Translations under genes and position numbers: made by a program | The notes under the pieces: generated by a model | The model's database searches: none | Seen by the model: the letters and a program-made list of their open reading frames with translations, nothing else | What the model was told of the DNA's origin: nothing | Assembly: GCA_039028795.1 (NCBI GenBank) | Contig: JBCCHJ010000020.1 | Span: forward strand, 1 to 64,000 | Length of the DNA: 64,000 nucleotides | Origin: Thermohalobaculum sp039028795 | GTDB lineage: Bacteria; Pseudomonadota; Alphaproteobacteria; Rhodobacterales; Rhodobacteraceae | Direction: 5' to 3' | Shown here: positions 60,176 through 64,000 of the stretch, in pieces | How positions within the stretch are numbered: position 1 is the first letter of the stretch | How the letters are laid out: every line of letters starts with the position of its first letter

Positions 60176-60931
60176 TTATAAATATGTAGACGCGCCTGCC
60201 CAGATCAGTCTGAGGGCCAGAACGACCAGTATGATGCTGAGGACGCGTTTGAAGAGCGCTTCGTCGATGTTCATCAGAATTCTGCGGCCAACGATCGTGC
60301 CGAGGAAGCCGAACCCGATCATCCCCACAGTCAGGATGATATAGGGCCCGAACGCAAAGCCTAACACCCCGAAGGCCACGACCTTCAGCAGATGCTGCGC
60401 CGTCATGCAGGCACCCTGCATGGCCACCTGGGTCATCCGATCGTAATTCTGCGTTTTCAGATAGGCCGCAACGAAAGGACCCGTCGCGCCAAAGAACATG
60501 GTCAGGACCGAAGACACCCCACCCGCCAGCCAGGCAGAATGGCGCAGAAAGGCCGGAGGCTTGCCGATTATGGTCCAGAGGATGAAGAGGCCAACAGTGA
60601 TCTGAATGACCGCCGGCGGCAGATCGACTACGATGACCCCGCCGATGGCGACGCCCACCACCGTGCCGATCAGGAAGACGCCCCAGACCGGCCAGTCGAT
60701 ATGTGCCCGCATGATCAACGCCCTTCCGGCGTTTGAGCCGACCTGCACCACCGCATGCACTGGGATCAGCGCAGCGGGCGGCAACAACGAGGCCAACACC
60801 GCAATCAAGATCACCCCGCCGCCGATCCCGAAGGCCGCTGTGATCAGCGAGGTGACAAAGCTGATCCCCATCAGCCCAACCGCGACGACGGCGCCCATAT
60901 CGGGCGGCAGTAAAGCGGTAAAATCAGCCAT
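60176..60931 (-). CDS. TauE/SafE-family sulfite/organosulfonate exporter-like permease
   Basis: 251 residues, about eight helices. Paired motifs typical of the family are FVTSLITAAFGIGGGVILIAVL and its second-half counterpart WLAGGVSSVLTMFFGATGPFVAAYL. Members export sulfite, sulfoacetate or other anions. It shares a 1-nt junction with the LRR gene upstream and precedes an SDR gene. Substrate unknown. Confidence 0.87.
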   Translation of the reverse strand: MADFTALLPPDMGAVVAVGLMGISFVTSLITAAFGIGGGVILIAVLASLLPPAALIPVHAVVQVGSNAGRALIMRAHIDWPVWGVFLIGTVVGVAIGGVIVVDLPPAVIQITVGLFILWTIIGKPPAFLRHSAWLAGGVSSVLTMFFGATGPFVAAYLKTQNYDRMTQVAMQGACMTAQHLLKVVAFGVLGFAFGPYIILTVGMIGFGFLGTIVGRRILMNIDEALFKRVLSIILVVLALRLIWAGASTYL

Positions 60932-62409
60932 CAGAGAACGTTAACGCCCTTTTCCTTCAAAGCCTTGATCAGATCAGGGTCGATGCCGCTGGTAGGCTCC
61001 AACAAAACCCACGCCAGATTTGGTAGGGTCAAAAGCGGGGTAAAGTCTCTCACGCGCGTTCCGCGCAAGTTAACACGCCTCAGCCTCGGCAGACCAGCCA
61101 GCGGCGATATGTCTTCGATCGGCGTTCCACTCAAGAATAGGTCCTCAAGTTGACTGAGACTTGCGACAAAATTGATATCGCGTACCGGGCTGGCGCTCAG
61201 GTCCAATTCATCCAGCGTCTTCAGTTCACCCAGGACTGAGTAATCCGTGGCGGCAATCCCCTGTAACCGCAGGCGTTGAAGCACCGGCAGGTCCTGAAGA
61301 CCGTCTAGCTTGGTGATGGGTGTGTTTCCTACAAACAGAATCTCAAGCTTCTTTGAATCCGCAAGCGGGCTGAGATCTTCAGCCAAACTATTATAGAGCT
61401 GAAAGACTTCAAGCTTGGTCATCCCAGCCAGCGGGCTGAGATCGGCGATCTTTGACCCGTTGATCTCCAGATCACGCAACTGTCCGGCATTTGCTATAGG
61501 GCCGAGATCAGCAATATCGGATCTCTGGATTCTCAGGCGCCGCAAATTCGACAGAGTCCTAAGAGGACCAAGATCAGTAACACCGGGTCCGACCCCGAAC
61601 ACGCCCGCAAGCTGTGAAAGTCCAGAGAGTGGCGCAAGGTCAGTGACATTGCCAGACAGGACCAGTGAACGAAGGGTCTTCACATCTTGAAGCGGCGCGA
61701 TATCCGAAACCTCGGTGCCCGATAGATCCAGAAATGTCAGGGACGGCGCCGTGGATAAAAAGCCAATATCGGAAATCGAGCTTCCCTTAAGGACCAGTTC
61801 TTCAAGCGTTGGCAATGCTCCGATGACCTCTGGGTTGGAGACTACCGAATAAATAATGTTCAGTTTGGTCAGCATTTGGTGATGCGAAAGACTTGAAGTG
61901 TCAATTGGGTCGAAGTTCTTCAATGTGAGATTTTGGAGTGACGGTAGACCATTCAATCCGTCCAGGTCGGTGAATGCTTCGGTCTCGAGCGGCGGAAAGT
62001 CTTCCGGTTTGGCGCGACCTGACTGAATCTTCCTCCAGTTCTCGTGTCCATAGGCCTCACGAAACGCGTTAATCCGCTGCTCGGGTGAAAGGCGCCCCCC
62101 GAAAGCGGAAAGGGATTCCAGCCAAGGCATCTGGCCCACAGGTGTCAGGTCTTTGATCCCGGCCCCATTCAGGCTGAGGTTGGTGACATGTTTCAGTTCA
62201 GCCAGCTCTTCGGGAATGCGCCCGTCGCGAACAGGTTTACTTATGGTCAGAAAACGGCACTCGCGTTCACGGCAGTTTTTTATCGAGAGCTCGTTCGCTG
62301 TCGGCTTTTGGGGCGGCAGGGGCGATGTCACTGCCATCCGCCATAACAGGTCCGCACCCGCTATAGCAGTAAGGATCAAACCCGGGGCTATGAAATACCA
62401 AGTCTTCAT
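60931..62409 (-). CDS. Leucine-rich-repeat protein with N-terminal membrane anchor
   Basis: 492 residues. An N-terminal hydrophobic helix (WYFIAPGLILTAIAGADLLW) is a signal peptide or anchor. After a Cys pair (NCRERECRFL) there are about fifteen to sixteen repeats of the 22-residue internalin type, L-x-x-L-x-x-L-x-L-S/N-G-x-x-I/V-x-D-L/I-x-P-L (for example GTEVSDIAPLQDV). Such solenoids bind proteins. Start 62409 is preferred because the frame up to 62466 would cross the terminator of the upstream DUF1508 gene. Its job is unknown. Confidence 0.82.
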   Translation of the reverse strand: MKTWYFIAPGLILTAIAGADLLWRMAVTSPLPPQKPTANELSIKNCRERECRFLTISKPVRDGRIPEELAELKHVTNLSLNGAGIKDLTPVGQMPWLESLSAFGGRLSPEQRINAFREAYGHENWRKIQSGRAKPEDFPPLETEAFTDLDGLNGLPSLQNLTLKNFDPIDTSSLSHHQMLTKLNIIYSVVSNPEVIGALPTLEELVLKGSSISDIGFLSTAPSLTFLDLSGTEVSDIAPLQDVKTLRSLVLSGNVTDLAPLSGLSQLAGVFGVGPGVTDLGPLRTLSNLRRLRIQRSDIADLGPIANAGQLRDLEINGSKIADLSPLAGMTKLEVFQLYNSLAEDLSPLADSKKLEILFVGNTPITKLDGLQDLPVLQRLRLQGIAATDYSVLGELKTLDELDLSASPVRDINFVASLSQLEDLFLSGTPIEDISPLAGLPRLRRVNLRGTRVRDFTPLLTLPNLAWVLLEPTSGIDPDLIKALKEKGVNVL

Positions 62410-62446
62410 CTTGGCTGTTTGGACATCTTTGGGATCAATGCCAAAC

Positions 62447-62478
62447 AAAAAAAGGCCGGGCCCCATTGGGTCCCGGCC
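62447..62478 (-). terminator. Intrinsic terminator after DUF1508 gene
   Basis: On the minus strand GGCCGGGACCC pairs with GGGCCCGGCC over an AATG loop, followed by seven T (AAAAAAA at 62447-62453 on the plus strand). It separates the DUF1508 gene from the LRR gene. Confidence 0.88.
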
Positions 62479-62501
62479 CGCTAATCATCATCCGGTCAGG
62501 G

Positions 62502-62813
62502 TTAGTCTTTGTAGCCCTGGCGTTCGGCGTTTGCCTTGCAATCTGCCTTTTTGGTGTAGCCTTCGGTCGATGCACCGATGATGTTGCCGTTTGAGGCCTT
62601 GCGGCGCCAACGGAACTCACCACGCTTGTCTTTGTAGAATTCCCACTTGTCCGTGGCGTTCGGCCCGCGCTTCATATTCTTCTCGGCGTCGGCCTTTTTG
62701 TTGTAGCCTTCCGAGGACGCGCCAACGATCTGTCCGTTCGGAGCCTTACGGCGCCAGCGGAACTCGCCGCGCTTATCTTTGTAAACCTCGAAAGTGTCTT
62801 TCTCTCCAGCCAT
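62502..62813 (-). CDS. DUF1508 (YegP-like) tandem-repeat protein
   Basis: 103 residues made of two near-identical repeats: FEVYKDKRGEFRWRRKAPNG with GASSEGY, and WEFYKDKRGEFRWRRKASNG with GASTEGY. This is the DUF1508 duplication as in YegP. The domain is a small compact beta-alpha unit of unknown function, often linked to stress or uncharacterised loci. It is followed by a strong terminator, so it is probably its own transcription unit. Confidence 0.92.
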   Translation of the reverse strand: MAGEKDTFEVYKDKRGEFRWRRKAPNGQIVGASSEGYNKKADAEKNMKRGPNATDKWEFYKDKRGEFRWRRKASNGNIIGASTEGYTKKADCKANAERQGYKD

Positions 62814-62974
62814 ACTTCTTCCCCATATGTCTGCCTTTGGTTATGCCCCCCTCCCCGTTGGGCATGTCGTGACGGGGGACACAATGACGAAACCTGTTGG
62901 GTGCATCAAGGGTGAACACGCCGGTTAGACGGGCCAATTCACAACTTATGAGCGTGAATGTGGAAAACCCTGCC

Positions 62975-63601
62975 TCAGCTTTGCCCTTTATCGCCTATCC
63001 ATTGGCGCAGTTCAGCATTTTCTGCCTCCAACGCCGCAATGCGCTGCGTCATCTTCTGCGCGACCTGTCGGATCACATCCTCACCATGAAGATCCGGGAT
63101 GTGTTGCGGGCAATTTGCGTCCCAGGCGTCGATTGAAATCAGCACGGCGCGTTCCGGGTGCGCCTTATAGCTGGGGACGATCAGCTTTTGCAGCAGCTCC
63201 GGATCATCTTCGACGATCCGGGCCCGCCCCCACAGCTTGATCCGCTGGTGTTGACCATAGTTCATCAAAAAGAGGTGGACCTTGTCATTGCCGTCAAGGT
63301 TGCCGGTCGAGATATACTGTCGATTGCCGCTGAAATCGGCAAAGCCCAGGGTGCGGTCATCGACCACTTTCAAAAACCCCCGGGGGCCGCCCCGATGTTG
63401 GATATAGGGATGCCCGGTCTCTGACACGGTGGCCATATAGAAACTTTCCCGCTGGGCAATGAACGCCGCGAGCCCATCGGTTACAGTGGTGGCCCAATCC
63501 TGCCGACTGAGTTGCTTTTCGTACATGTCGCGCGACCCGTGCCGGCTCTGCCGGGCTTTGACGGCGGGCGTGAAGGCGATGTCGCTGATGAAATCTGTCA
63601 T
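62975..63601 (-). CDS. Pyridoxamine 5'-phosphate oxidase-fold flavoprotein family
   Basis: 208 residues. The split-barrel flavin-binding fold is seen in FYMATVSETGHPYIQHRGGPRGFLKVVDDRTLGFADFSGNRQYISTGN and VHLFLMNYGQHQRIKLWGRARIV. The C-terminal helix is coiled-coil-like (QKMTQRIAALEAENAELRQWI). It could bind FMN and act as an oxidoreductase or heme-degrading type protein; no substrate is evident. The ATG at 63601 is chosen over a GTG at 63622. Confidence 0.82.
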   Translation of the reverse strand: MTDFISDIAFTPAVKARQSRHGSRDMYEKQLSRQDWATTVTDGLAAFIAQRESFYMATVSETGHPYIQHRGGPRGFLKVVDDRTLGFADFSGNRQYISTGNLDGNDKVHLFLMNYGQHQRIKLWGRARIVEDDPELLQKLIVPSYKAHPERAVLISIDAWDANCPQHIPDLHGEDVIRQVAQKMTQRIAALEAENAELRQWIGDKGQS

Positions 63602-63788
63602 GGCCGGGGCTCCAGTAGTCACGCCGCGTTAGACTGTGTGGTCACTTTACCAGAACATCGCCCTGCCGCGTCAACGATCGCGTTACAAATGCCGACAAAG
63701 CGCCCACGTTGCACATGTGGGCTTACAGCCCAGAGATCAGGCAGGCGCGCGGGTTCCTTTTAGGATTGTGCACTCTTGGGAGAAGGCC

Positions 63789-64000
63789 TCACGCGCCAGC
63801 GCGCTGTTTTCGGGCTATTTTGTAGCTGAGGATTGCGGCGGCGCTGGCGAAGACAGCCGCCAAACCAAACATTACACCCCAAGAGATACCTGCCGCGATC
63901 CCGGCCAGGACGGCCCCGAAGGCGCCGACGCCGTCCATAAGAACGAATGCGAGGCCCAGTGTCGTGCCTTCACTGCGATCGGTATGGTCAATCGCGGTAG
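63789..64000 (-). CDS. Probable MFS transporter, C-terminal end (partial)
   Basis: The frame enters from the right edge and ends with a TGA at 63789. The visible 70 residues are two transmembrane helices: SEGTTLGLAFVLMDGVGAFG, with AVLAGIAAGISWGVMFGLAA and VFASAAAILSYKIARKQRAGA at the end. The pattern of a Gly-rich helix then a short loop and a Lys/Arg-rich tail is typical of MFS C-termini. The rest of the gene lies outside the window. Confidence 0.55.
   Translation of the reverse strand, partial: TAIDHTDRSEGTTLGLAFVLMDGVGAFGAVLAGIAAGISWGVMFGLAAVFASAAAILSYKIARKQRAGA

Overview
The window is a chromosomal segment of a GC-rich alphaproteobacterium, most likely of the Rhodobacteraceae/Roseobacter group. 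The evidence is the pdxA-rsmA, surA-lptD-lptG-lptF and pepA-holC arrangement, the class I lysyl-tRNA synthetase, the DUF5928-type glycosyltransferase/sulfotransferase locus and many small-molecule catabolic genes. All assignments come from reading the sequence; no database search was run.

Layout. 1-600: a promoter/operator and two tandem, paralogous, Phe/Asp-rich micro-proteins ending in a strong terminator. 670-10980: metabolic genes (VOC protein, TAT-exported metallo-hydrolase, two SDR dehydrogenases, FAH-family hydrolase, enolase-superfamily dehydratase, two EamA exporters, LysR regulator), resembling sugar-acid catabolism. 10981-15008: a mostly non-coding stretch, then a lipid-linked sugar operon (GT87, GT2, methyltransferase, GtrA). 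15133-20930: ogt, a broken SEC-C gene among palindromic repeats, an RnfD-like/DUF2330 pair, and an enolase-superfamily enzyme. 21006-25502: DUF3179 protein, lysS, allE-allA. 25539-35975: a surface-glycan locus (sulfotransferase, four glycosyltransferases, galU, kdsB, cysQ, ABC-2 permease). 36057-46452: housekeeping envelope and RNA genes. 46709-48674: a YraQ-type permease divergent from a LysR regulator.

The most notable region is 48835-56014, an RNA-damage-response locus. A CARF-domain sigma-54 activator (rtcR) is divergent from a sigma-54-type promoter driving a Ro60/Rsr (TROVE) protein. Then comes a tandem array of four Y-RNA-like non-coding RNAs, an RNA 3'-phosphate cyclase (rtcA), and a 742-residue kinase / metallophosphatase / RNA ligase. 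RtcB, the usual ligase of such operons, is absent from the window. The four RNAs share a base-paired scaffold with invariant GAATGCC, ACTACAT and TTGTC boxes. Units 1 and 3 are plain hairpins. Units 2 and 4 carry circularly permuted tRNA-like domains, with the T-arm and acceptor 3' strand preceding the acceptor 5' strand and D-arm. Unit 4 also encodes a G-CCA after its acceptor strand.

56384-64000: an RluA-type pseudouridine synthase, a Baeyer-Villiger-type monooxygenase, an SDR, a TauE/SafE exporter, a leucine-rich-repeat protein, a DUF1508 protein, a flavin/PLP-oxidase-fold protein, and the 3' end of a probable MFS transporter cut by the window edge.
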